Of a stretch of 64,000 nucleotides of DNA, positions 11,411-23,481 are shown in pieces (positions within the stretch are counted from its first letter, which is position 1; every line of letters begins with the position of its first letter). Under the pieces are notes generated by a model. That model was not told the DNA's origin and did no database searches. It was given only the letters and a program-made list of their open reading frames with translations. The position numbers were made by a program, and so were the translations under genes. Origin of the DNA: Cucumis sativus (lineage: Eukaryota > Streptophyta > Magnoliopsida > Cucurbitales > Cucurbitaceae); the NCBI RefSeq assembly GCF_000004075.3, contig NC_026660.2, forward strand, positions 26,663,498-26,727,497, read 5' to 3'.

Positions 11411-12662
11411 ACCACCTGAAGTTTAAAGGCATCGCAGCTCCTACTCTACTGTCTTCTAGTTTTGTTGTTGGGGTTTATATTTATGATCTACCATTGTTGG
11501 TGGATTTTGCATATTTCTGTGTTTGTTCGTTGTATTTTGTTTTTATTCCTTGTCATGTCATAAGCTTTCTATCTACAATGAAGGCCTTACTGTATCATCT
11601 CGTTTCTTGAGTGTTAATAGAAGTGCCTTTTCATACAATATGAGCTCTATTGTTTAGATTTTGGGTCTATGCACTTAAACTGACACAATGATTGGGAGTC
11701 GGAACAACGTTTCCCACTCTGAACCACAATAGGAAGACTATCACACATAGTTACAAAAAATCGTGGTTAGCAAGGTGATAAACTAGGAGGTTACAATCGC
11801 CTAACCCTTCAATAACTTGACAACATTTGAGGCATCAGCCAGAATGTGACAATATCCTTTTCCATATAGATGGAAGCAATGCATAATCAAAAAACCAAAC
11901 TGTAGTTCCAAAGTCGTTTTCTTTACACTATTACTTCTAGTGAGTTGAATTTTATTCATTCCAATCAAGCGTTGTCTTCAATCATTTGGTTCATATCATA
12001 GTTAACTAAACTTACTCAAACATCTTCTATTGGTTCTTCAATGTTCACACAAGTACAATGATTGGTAAATACACTCAAGATCCATGTCCTATGAAAACAC
12101 AGAATGGCTTCTATCAAAATCTCATCTTCTTCAACTCAAGACTCCGATTCGTACATAGAATGGCTTCCACTAGCCTATCGGTAATGCTATATTTGGGACT
12201 ATAACCAGATAAAGGTTGAAAGAAGCAAAATTAATATACCTTTAGGCAGCCCGACACGATTTCCACCATAACAACATTTCAATTATTCCTTCCCATCAAA
12301 TGAAACAAGTCCAAATTGACGAAGGTTTCTTGATGGTTATTATCATCAATTAAATCAGAACTTACTGCTGCTTGCTTCTGAAAAATACGATGCTTCTACC
12401 TTACTACACCAGTAACATTGCATATAGGTTAATGAAGGAACATAAAAATGAAGCAAAAAGTGGACAAATTCAATATTTATTAGTATGGGAAATGTATTTT
12501 ACAAAGGACTTCTAAGTTATTCTGCAATGTAACTAGTTGTACAAAGCCATCAGTCACCTACCTCATACCACCCACCATTAATTGTATGCGCATTTGATTT
12601 CATCTTTATATTGATGTGTACCTCCCTTCTCTGCATTCATGTACAAAGAGTAACTGTATAAC
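11411..12662. other. Intergenic between convergent genes
   Basis: Both neighbours point into this gap. The left 250 bases are T-rich like the 3' UTR of the proline-rich gene. The right part, from about 12450, is probably the 3' UTR of the minus-strand IMPACT-family gene. The middle has moderate AT content and no ORF I can support. Confidence 0.5.
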
Positions 12663-14988
12663 TTATCGCTTGTAAAAGACTAATTCACGGCTACAGTTAG
12701 ATTTGATAGCATCCTCCAACTTCTCAACACAATCGAAATCAACCTTGAATGTCACCATAGTAATACCATCTTTACCACTGTCATAATCCTGCTTAATGTC
12801 CTCAACTTGAAAAGATTGCAACTGCAAACAGCAACAGAGATTTCAGATTTACAATACTCCATTTTTAAATTGCGTCTGAAAGAATGCATGCAGTGCATAA
12901 GAAGACTGTAAAACCATGTATTGCTGGAGCCGAACGATCACCACTCTAAAAGTAAAAGCAATATTGACAATGTCACGAAAACTTAGATTAAGGAAAAGAA
13001 AAGGCAGAAACAATGGAGCCCGAGGTACAAACCCATGAACTCTCAATTGCATTAGCAAATTTACCTGGTGGTACAAGACCCCTAAAAGATCAAATGGTAC
13101 CTCCACACCCATTGGAACCTAAAAGAAATGGAACCCAATTTATCAAAAACAACATTTCATATTTAAATCAATTGAAAACGGTTTAATAGTTAATTTGCTT
13201 CAATGAACTTCTGAGTAATACTAGCAGCAAAGATTGAAAACAAATATTAAGGTAAAGAAGAAATACCTTAGATTTCACAACACATGTTTGGGCACTCTTC
13301 AGGCATTCGGAAGCTACTCCTCCATAAGCCCTGACTAGTCCCCCAGTGCCAAGTTTGATACCTCCGAAGTACCTAAATTTTGGTAGAGGGAAAAAATATC
13401 AGATGACGTTGGGTATAACAGGCAAGCATATGTATTCATATCAACCAGAAACATTAACAAGACGACTCCAAGTCACCAAATTGCTAGTATTTTTCCCAAG
13501 GAAAATTCATACAGCCTGAAAAATATATTTCAACCAAGTACGTATCATTTGCAAAAAGAATACCTGATCACAACCACCATGACTCTGTCAATACCTGAAG
13601 AAACAATAGCAGAATGAATTGGTTTTCCAGCTGTACCAGATGGCTCGCCATCATCATTAGACCTATATTGATCTCCAACCTGAAATGAGGCATAAGAAGT
13701 AAATGTATTATGCCCCTCCCAAAATCTCTTCATGGGAATACTCTTAACCAAAAACTGGAACAATGCATTTTGATTCTTGAAGTAATAATAAGACCATCAA
13801 ATTAAGGGTGTGTTTAGAATACATTTTCAAGTGTTTAATTTAAAAAGTAAGTTATTTTAGAAAAAATTGGAGTGTTTGACATACACTCAAAATAGTTTTT
13901 GGAGTATAGTTTTAAAAAATTTCATCAAAAAAAGTTTAAATAAAAATGAATTTCTTGAAAAACATTTTTTCTTGAATCAATCCAAACGGGTCTAACTTTC
14001 TATGTCAAATTTAGGGAAAAAAAGGGTATGACTTAGAAAGAAGTTATTCACATTCGCAGCAGCAATATGTCAAATTTAATGAGATAGTATAAAAATGTAA
14101 AATAGAAACTAACTCCAGCATCTTCCTCATCATTATATTATTTTATCATACCATTTAGCATAAATTCTGTTACATTACACTTTCAACAAATCACGTGATG
14201 AACATATTAGGACACCACTGTAAAGGATGGCGAACTACCCCATAATATATATTCTCCAAGAACTTAAACAACTAATAAATACAGCTAACGACGTCCAACC
14301 AAGAGACAAAAAGTAAGCACCTGATACGCCCAGCAATTGTGAGTAGCTCGCGGATCCCGCACCTGAGTTTCAGGGAAACAATGCCTGTCAAATTAGTGGA
14401 CTCTACACCAACGTGTCAATCTTATCCTAAAAGATTTAAGGACGCATTTTGAGGTAAAGTTCCAAAATCTTCACTATATTTTAATTAAAAAGAGCGATGC
14501 CAATGTCATAGTACAATTTGCAATTACGAATTTCACAAGAACATAGATAGCTTAACCAAATGAATCAAAATCATCTACAGCTTAACCAATTGAATCAGAA
14601 CCATCTACGATTCAACAAACAAACAGAAAAGCAGAGAGGCTAAAAAGGAATAGAAAACGAAAACTCCTCCATGAGAATCAGAAATGAATAAATATTAAGA
14701 TTTGGAAAGATAAAGCACCTGAGAGAGAAACGAGAAGGCAGATTGCTCGCTGGAGACAGGGCCAGCGATAGCGATGAACTTGCTCTTCTTGATTTCTTTT
14801 TCGAATCTTACAATCTCTTTAATGGTGGTGTATGCGCCAGCATTTGGGGTACTGCTACTGGCTGTTGCGACCATATCTTTCTTATCTCGATGAACGGCGC
14901 CCAGTGAGGAAGATAATCGAGTATTGAGTTTAAGTTTGTTGAAGTGACGAAAGCTTGGCGCTGCTGCATTTGCAATTGCCACAGGCAT
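12663..14988 (-). CDS. IMPACT / YigZ family protein (UPF0029 plus DUF1949 type), probably organelle-targeted
   Basis: Six exons on the minus strand in coding order: 14988-14719, 14362-14321, 13679-13564, 13372-13267, 13118-13065 and 12821-12663. All junctions stay in frame and give 248 residues. After about 45 residues rich in A, S, R and L with no acidic stretch (a plausible plastid or mitochondrial transit peptide), the conserved core begins. It has [14 protein letters not shown], then [25 protein letters not shown] and [17 protein letters not shown]. These are the signature motifs of the bacterial YigZ and N-terminal-less IMPACT group. The C-terminal 60 residues fit the small DUF1949 fold. 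No RWD domain is present, so it is the YigZ form rather than the animal IMPACT form that acts on GCN2. The biochemical role is unsettled in the family. Intron 2 holds a MITE-like insertion. Confidence 0.93.
13806..13990. mobile_element. MITE-like element inside an intron of the IMPACT-family gene (copy A)
   Basis: It begins gggtgtgttta and ends tccaaacgggtct, an end pair common to small non-autonomous DNA transposons in eudicots. The termini are imperfect inverted repeats. A 32-base internal block near 13933-13965 matches, on the opposite strand, a block at 57802-57833 with only two differences seen by eye. Confidence 0.55.
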
Positions 14989-17080
14989 TTGATGAAACCC
15001 CCGATTCTCCCTTGGACAAGACGAGGGCGAATCAATCTCCTTTCCTTTTCCTTACTACCATCTCCGACGTCGTTTCGTTACGAAAAGAAACCTTACTTTT
15101 TCCTTCTAAATTACATTCTTATAATACTGCTCTTTATTTTATTGTAGCAAATTCGAAAATAATAATTTAATCTAATCTTTAATATTAACTACCATATAAA
15201 GTATTTAGGATTATTCTATCAAATTTGAACAACTCTATATAATGTGTAATTTAAATTCTATTTAGTCACGCTAAATGTGTAATTTAAATTCTCTCCCTTC
15301 TCGTTGTTATATGATATTCTACCTATATTAATATGTTGTTGTTGGCTTTATTTTAAAATTTCTCTAGACAACTCAACTATTTTTTTAAGAATTTGATGCG
15401 ATTATTCATTTTGGTTTCATTTTATATCATTTGTACCAAATTTATATAATTTTCAAAATATAATCATGTTTTTAATTTGCATTCTAAGATCTTATACTGA
15501 TCTTGCAGTGGTGTATTTCATGTTTTTTTTAATGTTGCAGAAGCTATTATAGTACACTATGACCTCTCCCTTCCTAAATTATTTCATGTTTTTCTTTTCA
15601 TTTGCCTTCAAAAACATGGTAAAGAGAAAAGCAAAGTATTTAAGAACGTAGATTTTCTTATCTTAGTTAGAATTACGAACTTGCAACTCCTTTAGAAAAG
15701 TCACTTAATCACTTATAATTTTTTTTCAACTTCTTAGTAAACGAGAAAACATATATTAGATGCATATCTTATAGTATTACCTAACTAAATTATTTAATTT
15801 TTCTATCTTAAAAATAGAATCAAGTTATCTCTATCTAATTTTAAAGTGAAGCCCTTTTATATATGTTCTTGTTGACTTTGGCTATTGATATGTATATGGC
15901 ATTACCATACATGTTGATTCTTATGGAATTTAGAATAATTCAAAGGGTGGAAAAACATTTTTTTTTATATCTTCATTCTCTCTACATAAATAATAAAAAA
16001 ATAAAATCTAAATTATTTCAGCTTACTAAAATAAAAATAAATAAATAATGATAATGACAATAATTTAAGCCACGTTTCAATTTGAAAATACAACTTTTAG
16101 ATGTAATAAATAAATAATAGAATAAAATGTATTTTCGATTGAAACTAGTGTTTATTTGATTTATAAAATTTCAAAAGGAACACCTTAGTCTTCCAAATTT
16201 AAAAAATAGTTCTCAAAAGTTTTTAAAGCTAGGTAAATTAGTTGACCAACATAAATGTTAAATAATGATTCAGCAATTTTTATTAATTTAATATTATAAA
16301 ATTTTAAATAATGTGGAATTCCACTTGGGTACTATAGTAAATCTTCCTCTCAATAAAAGTGACAGATGACATATTAATTTGAAATGAGGTAAATTTTTTT
16401 ATAAATTGTAGATTATTTTGATTTTCTTATATGTTATTGTTTTTTCTCTTTCTTCTTTCCCCTCCCTCTTCTTTCTCTCTCCCATATGTCTAAAAAAATG
16501 AGCTATTCACAACCCAGGACTTCCAATTTTTAAAACCGAAAGAAGCAAAACTCATAATTTTTATCGGTAAAAAATGTTAAACATTTGAAGGAAAATTCTA
16601 CGTGGAACCAACGTTTGAAGGATAAGTTTGCCACAAAACAAATTAAAACAAACCTTAGTTTTCTGCAGTCATGAATAGTCTTTGAATTTCTTAATTTTCC
16701 TTTGAGTATGAAAACTCCAATGAATGACCCTTGTTTCTCTCAAACTCCCAAACTTCACAACCTAAAAATGAAGATCACAGCCGAAAGTGATGGATTTAGG
16801 ATTTGTCTTCACATAAGAGGAGAAAAGTTTTGATGTTGGAATTAAGAGTTGCACGATTAAACAGGTTGGAAAAAACGAATGAGGAAGGAAGGTGTGTCGT
16901 AAAAATTCAAAGGTCCTACCTTTGAAAGCCCAGGTGGCCATGGAGGAACAACTTTACTTCAAAGGAATGAAGGGAAGATGGAGAGAAAGAGGAAAGGGTG
17001 AGAAAGTAAAATTAAAGTAAATGTAAATAGTAAAATTGACCAAAGCTAAATAAATAAAGAGAGAAAATGGAAGTCAGATC
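14989..17080. other. Intergenic: promoter side of the IMPACT gene, then AT-rich repeats
   Basis: Immediately upstream of the IMPACT start codon the sequence is moderately GC-rich to about 15075 and then becomes very AT-rich. A 72-bp foldback lies at 16074-16145. The section 16490-17040 is less AT-rich but has no ORF above 60 codons and no recognisable motif. Confidence 0.45.
16074..16145. repeat. Miniature inverted repeat (foldback)
   Basis: Arms 16074-16092 and 16128-16145 are reverse complements apart from one mismatch and one gap: gtttcaatttgaaaataca against tgtattttcgattgaaac. About 35 bases of A/T-rich loop lie between. It may be a tiny relic of a DNA transposon. Confidence 0.6.
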
Positions 17081-17087
17081 AAGAAGG

Positions 17088-17186
17088 GTGGGCTTGGCCA
17101 AGCGGTTAATGCATGTGCCTCCTAAGTACATATGGAGTTTCCCTTTTTACTTGTTTTGTTGTTGTGTATTTTGATCAGACCCACCC
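17088..17186 (+). other. tRNA-Arg(CCU)-like sequence with Pol III box A; 3' half degenerate
   Basis: From 17095, tggccaagcgg fits the box A consensus exactly. It is followed by a 5-bp anticodon stem (17114-17118 with 17126-17130) closing a 7-base loop ctcctaa, so the anticodon would be CCU (Arg). At 17173-17181 gatcagacc fits the box B consensus GWTCRANNC with one mismatch. Acceptor-like pairing exists (gtggg with cccac near 17180-17184). The D stem has one mismatch, no proper T stem forms, and the region between anticodon and box B is too long and T-rich. It is best read as a decayed tRNA gene or the head of a tRNA-derived SINE. Confidence 0.4.
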
Positions 17187-20100
17187 AGGGAGGCGGCTGG
17201 CGGTACCTTCCTCGGAATTAAAGTGTGATAGTGTAGTGTAGGTGTATGTGGGGCAGGGAGGGACTAAGTCAGCTTCGCGGAAAATCGTCTATGTCGCACC
17301 GCACCGCACCTCACTTCACGACACCTGGACTTGAGAATTTGACTTGTAAAAAAGAGCCAATTTTTTGACCACGCTATTCCCTTCCGAGCCCAAAAGTCCG
17401 GGTCAATTATGGCATTTCGCAGCATCCAACGGTCAGACCAAGCACCCAAACTACCTCTTTCCCTTCCATATTTAATTAGCCACCCCCCGCGCATTTAACG
17501 TCTTCATTATTTATTTAGCCCCATACTTTATTAATCTTTCTTAATCATAATGATTCCCGTTGATTTTTATTCCCATGGCTCTAACACTTTTTTAATATTT
17601 CGTATAATTAAAACTTAACAAACCCAATTAATACCCAATGGAAAATAAAAACAAGATGAGAAAAGTCTAGGTTGGTTTAATTTTTATTTATTGTTTTCAA
17701 ATTTTCAAACCAAACCCACTCAATTTTCTTCTTAATTTTTAAATTCCAGAATCCTATTTTTAACCTCACCAATTTTACCTCTTTTTTTTTTATATATATA
17801 ATTTCTTTTAATATTTGACTTAAAGTTATTTTGAACAATTTTTATCCAACACTTAATTTAAATAAAAACACTTTTTTACTAACTCAATCCCTAAATTTAG
17901 CTTCTTTTTTTTTAGTTGACATTAGATAGTAATTTTAGAAACAATAATATTTGTTGTATTGATTTTATTTTATCACTTGTTAATATACTATTATTTTAGA
18001 AAAGTATCGGTGTTTTAATTAATTGGCATAATAACTATGTTGCTTTATTCAAAATTTTATTTCTCCAATTATGTTGGACACTCGACTTCCTTCTTCGGGT
18101 TTTTTTATTCTCTGCCCACTTGACACCTCTCTATTTATTTAGGTTTTTTAATGGGTCAAATTCCAATATATTCAAAAGTCTATTCCTTACATTTTTGGCA
18201 ACTCCATATTAAATTATAATAAATATTTTTTCAATTAAATGATAGTATTTGAAGTATCTCACTCCATAAATTAATTGTCTTGGTTACGTTTGACAATTAC
18301 TTTTTCATTAAAAAAATATTGGTTTATTATAAATTTTTCTGTTTTCCTGTATTCTAATAAACGTAATTTTGAAAATTTACAAAAGCTAGTTTTATAGACA
18401 GGAAATATTTTGTGTCTTTAAAATGACAAATCATAGATATTTGATAGTGGAGATAGTGGTTTTTGAATAAAGTGATTTCAAGTTTCATCATGGAAGTTAT
18501 TCCATATAACTGGTCATCAAAATTAACTCTTATATCCAATTAAATAACTTTCAGCATATTTCACTTTATTTTCCCTTCATTTTTTTAAAAATAAAGATTT
18601 TTTTTTAGCTTAAAAAATTTTGACAAAATATTTACATTACACGAAAAAATTAGTGAGCTTTTGGGTAAATATTTTGGGTTTTTCTTTTCTTTTTTTGAAA
18701 ACGTGTCTTTTTCTTTTTCTACCAAATTTTAAAATAAGTGATTTTTTATAGTAAGTTTATGATTCTAAAATCTTTTTCGGAAAAATAGCCCAATTAAACA
18801 AACTACGTAAATTGAATAATGTTTTTTAGCTTGCTTGTTGTGCAGCACCACACCCCCATTTAAGAATCTTTTATTTTTTAAATTATTTTTATCTTTCTTT
18901 GCTTTGTTTAAGAAAATAATTCTTATATATCTTTTTAAAAAACATCACACAAATATGTCAATTATTAGCTTTAGCAATATCTAAAGTAATATATATGCTC
19001 TTAACGTATAATTGTATACTATGTAAAATATAATATGCACTTCAACTTTGTAAGATCCGTTTGATATGTGCAAAGAGAATATTATATTAAACTAATACTA
19101 ATTATATATTTTAAAAATACATAATTGAAATTCAGTAAGTTAAGTTTTATTTTCTGTTTGGTAAATGCCAATTGTGCGTCCTAGGTGTAAACAAGACAAG
19201 TTAATTTCCAAATTAGTTCCTTAAGTCTAATTAACATGTAATTAAAGTCAGGTGTTCACATATAGTTTGGTATGAATAATATACGACACATTATTATTTT
19301 TGGAAGTAAAGGTCAAAGAGCGAAGTTGGACCAAAACCCTCTCAAATTGGAAAGTGGAATGCCCTCAAAAGTAAACACAATATATATTATACGTTGAAAT
19401 TATCATACCCTCCACTACTTGGGGCTCAATTTTGTTTTAATTAAATGTTTCTGAATTTTCAATATGTATATATAATTTAATTTGAATAAATAAGTAATTG
19501 ACATAAAAATAATAGCCCATACAATATATAAAATGGCACTTAAGCTATCTTTTTTGGAAATAAAAAATGACAGTTGGATATAGTAATGAACTATAGATGC
19601 ATTTGTGTGTAGGAGAACACTAAGATATTTTGTATTTGGTGAATAGGAAAAAGGACAAAAATCGAAAGGCAACGAAGAAGGGAAGATTCAATTGTATGCT
19701 TTTAAGAATATGGTGTGAGGTTGGTTATTAGATATACATCAAACTACTTCAAAATAAATGCTATGACATAAATTATTGATAGATATGTAGTCTTTTTTAT
19801 GGAGATAATTGTTTAGAGTTTAACTGATTAATAGGTTGGATATTGATTTGAATCAACTTGTTGGTAGATGAGTTTGAAATGCATTTAACATGAGAGTTCT
19901 CCTAATACACAAGTAAGGATTTAAAACATATATATAGTAAAGGTAATAAGAAGAATAAAAAATTTATAATATAGGAAAAAATAGTAATCCAGCGGAGATG
20001 CCAGTTGTGCAATAAAATAATTAAAAAGATGTTTATTTATTAAGAAAAGGAAAGTAAAATAAGTGATTAAATAGGGATGAGAGTGAATAATTAAGGTGAG

Positions 20101-20274
20101 AAAAAGGAAAAAGTAACAAAAGAAAACTTAGTTAATTTAATTGAAAGGTAAATAGGTGTCACATAGAGTAGAGAAAGGAAATGGTAAGTGGGACCGGGGG
20201 GAGGGGGGAAGACGGAGAACCGCGTAAAATGGAGGAGAGAATTGTAAATAAAGAAAAGAATAGGGTTGGAAAAG
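17187..20274. other. Intergenic; GC-richer island 17187-17510 then AT-rich sequence
   Basis: 17187-17510 stands out in base composition. It contains a perfect mitosis-specific activator motif at 17425-17435 but no convincing gene; a 76-codon minus ORF there has no recognisable domain. From 17510 to about 20100 the sequence is AT-rich with many T and A runs and I see no gene. 20160-20274 is the proximal upstream region of the carrier gene. Confidence 0.45.
17425..17435 (+). promoter_or_regulatory. MSA element (TCCAACGGTCA), binding site for three-repeat MYB factors
   Basis: The 11 bases fit the plant M-phase-specific activator consensus YCYAACGGYYA at every position. The element normally drives G2/M expression. 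No protein-coding gene starts nearby on either strand. Confidence 0.45.
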
Positions 20275-20283
20275 TATATAAAA
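20275..20283 (+). promoter_or_regulatory. TATA box of the mitochondrial carrier gene
   Basis: tatataaaa lies 333 bases upstream of the start codon at 20608. A leader of roughly 300 bases follows, pyrimidine-rich just before the ATG as in many plant genes. Confidence 0.5.
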
Positions 20284-20607
20284 TGAGCCATAAAAAACGT
20301 TGGGTGTTTGTTATGCTATAAATTGCTTCTCCCCTTCTGTATTTTCCAATTAAACCATTGTTTGCTTGCGTAATACAAGAGTCCTGTGTTAGCATATGTC
20401 TCACAGACCCATCGTTCCTCATTATTCCTCCATTGCCTTCGGTCTTCATTCCCATCTTTTGGTTTCCAGTGAGATGAACTCTAATTCCAACTGGTCTTTT
20501 TAATCCCTATTTTCGCCGGCTTTTCCGCTTCCCATATCATATCTCTCCATATATTCCTCTCTTTCCAATTCTCTTTCCTCTCTTCTTTCTTTCCCGAGAA
20601 AATTCCC

Positions 20608-21582
20608 ATGGGTGTCAAGGGATTTGTCGAAGGTGGAATTGCTTCCATTGTTGCCGGTTGTTCCACCCACCCGCTTGATCTGATCAAGGTCCGAATGCAA
20701 CTTCAGGGTGAGACCCCTGCTCCCACCGCTGCGGTTCATAACCTCCGCCCTGCTCTCGCTTTTCAAACCACCTCTGTAACTGCTCCGAAGTCTATAAATA
20801 TTCCTCCCCCGCCGCCTCCGCCGGCGCGTGTTGGACCAATCGCTGTTGGGGTTCGTATCGTGCAGCAGGAAGGAGTCGCCGCTCTTTTCTCTGGCGTTTC
20901 CGCCACCGTTCTACGACAGACTCTGTACTCGACTACTCGTATGGGGCTTTACGATATTCTAAAACAGAAATGGACCGATCAGGATACCGGGAAAATGCCC
21001 CTCATTCGGAAGATATCGGCCGGTTTGATCGCCGGTGCGGTAGGTGCTGCAGTTGGCAACCCGGCTGATGTAGCGATGGTCCGAATGCAAGCCGACGGGC
21101 GGCTACCATTGGCGCAGCGTCGGAATTACAAAAGCGTGGTCGACGCCATAACCCAGATGGCACGTGGGGAAGGCGTGACGAGTCTGTGGCGTGGTTCGTC
21201 GTTGACGGTGAACCGTGCGATGCTCGTAACGGCTTCGCAGCTCGCATCGTACGATCAGATCAAGGAGACGATTTTGCAGAAGGGATTGATGAAGGACGGA
21301 CTGGGGACACACGTGACGGCGAGTTTCGCCGCTGGATTCGTGGCCTCAGTTGCGTCAAATCCAGTGGATGTGATCAAAACCAGGGTGATGAACATGAAAG
21401 TGGAGGCAGGGGCTGCGCCACCGTACTCCGGCGCGTTGGATTGCGCGTTGAAGACGGTACGGGCGGAGGGGCCAATGGCACTTTACAAAGGATTCATTCC
21501 GACGATTTCACGGCAGGGACCATTCACGGTGGTGCTGTTTGTGACGCTGGAACAAGTTCGGAAGGTGTTGAAAGATTTCTAA
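20608..21582 (+). CDS. PUMP5: Mitochondrial dicarboxylate carrier / uncoupling protein 5 (DIC/PUMP5) family
   Basis: An intronless ORF of 324 residues with three tandem mitochondrial-carrier repeats of about 100 residues. Signature starts: HPLDLIKVRMQLQG (21-34), NPADVAMVRMQADG (151-164) and NPVDVIKTRV (251-260). Repeat ends: GVAALFSGVSATVLRQ (89-104), GVTSLWRGSSLTVNRA (189-204) and GPMALYKGFIPTISRQ (288-303). It sits in the inner membrane and exchanges malate, oxaloacetate, succinate, phosphate or sulfate. The plant DIC/UCP5 group is known to be intronless and to have a long first matrix loop; here that loop carries seven prolines in a row (residues 66-72). The coding region is far more GC-rich than its flanks, mostly at third positions, so long false ORFs appear in other frames. 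The closest Arabidopsis relatives, from memory, are DIC1-3, with DIC1/PUMP5 (At2g22500) matching the neighbourhood. Confidence 0.96.
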   Translation: MGVKGFVEGGIASIVAGCSTHPLDLIKVRMQLQGETPAPTAAVHNLRPALAFQTTSVTAPKSINIPPPPPPPARVGPIAVGVRIVQQEGVAALFSGVSATVLRQTLYSTTRMGLYDILKQKWTDQDTGKMPLIRKISAGLIAGAVGAAVGNPADVAMVRMQADGRLPLAQRRNYKSVVDAITQMARGEGVTSLWRGSSLTVNRAMLVTASQLASYDQIKETILQKGLMKDGLGTHVTASFAAGFVASVASNPVDVIKTRVMNMKVEAGAAPPYSGALDCALKTVRAEGPMALYKGFIPTISRQGPFTVVLFVTLEQVRKVLKDF

Positions 21583-23481
21583 TTAAACAACGATGATGAC
21601 GAAAATTGTAACATTTTTTAAGAATATATTACACCATAAATCGATGTGTTTAAGTTCGAGGTTATATTGATTTATGGGACGTCTCTTATAATTCCTTTTT
21701 TTTTAACCTCCTTCTTTCTTCGTTTCTTCACGTACTGTGTCTGCTCTCCCATCCATACTTCTTATAACCTAAAATAATTAACAACCTTCGAATCCAATTC
21801 CATTACTTCTTAATAACACTGTATTCAAAAAATTTAAACTTACACAAACTGAATTTAGCTTAAATTAATGTAAATAAAACTGATTTGTAAAGCTGCAAAA
21901 TGGAAAAAGGAAAAGAAAAGTCAAATTTTGTAAACTTGTAGTTTTTTCTTTTCAAATGCAAGAGAATTGGAATTCTTAGTTTAGTAGTCTTCAGGGTACC
22001 ATAAAGTTTCATAATTGATCAATTCTACAATCAAAGAATCTATTCTTCTACCCAATTCAAATACAAAACTCCATTAACTTCGCCTTTGGGGCTTCCCAAT
22101 ATCACAAACGAAGCATCTCCCCCAATTGGTTTGCATCTTTACAGGTCAAATTGAATGTATTATTTTTAAAATTTCCCATTTTAACTTATATATCTTTATA
22201 CGTGAAATTTATTATTTATGATTAAATTTAAAATGTATAGATATTGTGTTTTGATTAAAAGAAGGTAAGTGGTGTAGAAATGAAAAGGGATGTGAACCAA
22301 TGAGTTTGAGAATTGGGATATGATCAATGAATAATAGGCGACGATATTATATTATTCGGATTCCATTATTCTGAATGAAAAATAAACTATCTTCTCCAAA
22401 TATGATCACAATTGTTGTATTATTGCGTTTTGTTTTGATTTGAAATTATTTAGGTGCATCATTTTAATTTCAATATATAAAAATATCTTCCAATTATTGA
22501 AATATTGGTGAGTCACCTTCCTTGACATCTTTCCCACGTGTCTAATGTGTCCCATTGGAAGTAACGTAGTATAATGAAGTGACATACATGCATCTCTGTG
22601 ATATATCTACTCGTTTTATTTTATTTTCATATTTTTATAATCCTACATCTCTATTCTCTCCGTATGCTTTAATTCTAATTTTGTCTTTTATGTTTCTAAA
22701 TATTACTTTCTTATCACCCTTTCCTTTCTTTAATTAAACTTTATTTATAATCTAATTAACACAATCTCCTTTGCGCTTCAAATCAAAAATTGATCAATCA
22801 CCAATTCCTATTCCTATTTGATTAATATTTATTTTAAAAAAATATCATCATCCGCATACCATAGATTACGATATACAAAAGTCTAACTTTATTAAACTTA
22901 AGTTTACATTTCATCAATTGATTTATTACAACTATGTGAACTTTGATTACATGGATTTAAAAAGCTACTGATAACATAATTTAAGAAATAAATTTAAAAT
23001 TATAGCACATACATAAAATATTTATAAAAATAGCAAATGCAATTAGTAAAATTTTCTAAAATGTCAAATATGTCATTCAATCACTTTTATGGATAGAAAC
23101 TATCATGGATTAGCTACTATCATTTATAATGAAATGATGATAACTATAAGTGATGACTGCAGTCTAAATAACTTTAAATCTTTTTTATAAAAAAACTAGT
23201 AGTTGGATATGAGCTTTTACTAATTTTGTGCTATATGTGCAATTATTTTATCGGAAAGTTATATATACTATTATTTTTTATTTATGCAACTTGTTAGAAC
23301 ATTTATTTTAGGAAACTAATTATAATTTACAAAGTATAATTTATTTTTATTCAAAATTGTTAAGATATAGTTTTGCTCTAGATTCGATCATAATGTTACT
23401 TTAGGTATTAAAATATGTTGGGAATGGGAATGATATTAATAATTATAAAATAGGCATAGTATTTGAAAAATAAATTTAATT
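21583..23481. other. Intergenic after the carrier gene
   Basis: AT-rich. A G-box-like cacgtg is at 22535-22540. No ORF of note is present. The first 120 bases are likely 3' UTR. Confidence 0.5.

Noticed and set aside
10993..11415. Glycine-rich minus-strand ORF opposite the proline-rich gene
   Set aside because: Mirror of CCN proline codons. The plus strand has a signal peptide, a TATA box and repeat units; the minus strand has none.
17264..17494. 76-codon minus ORF in the GC-richer island
   Set aside because: No recognisable domain, no promoter on that strand, and the open frame follows from local composition.
21002..21596. Several long ORFs on other frames inside the carrier gene
   Set aside because: The high GC content of the carrier coding region removes stop codons in other frames. 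Only the plus-strand frame shows carrier motifs.
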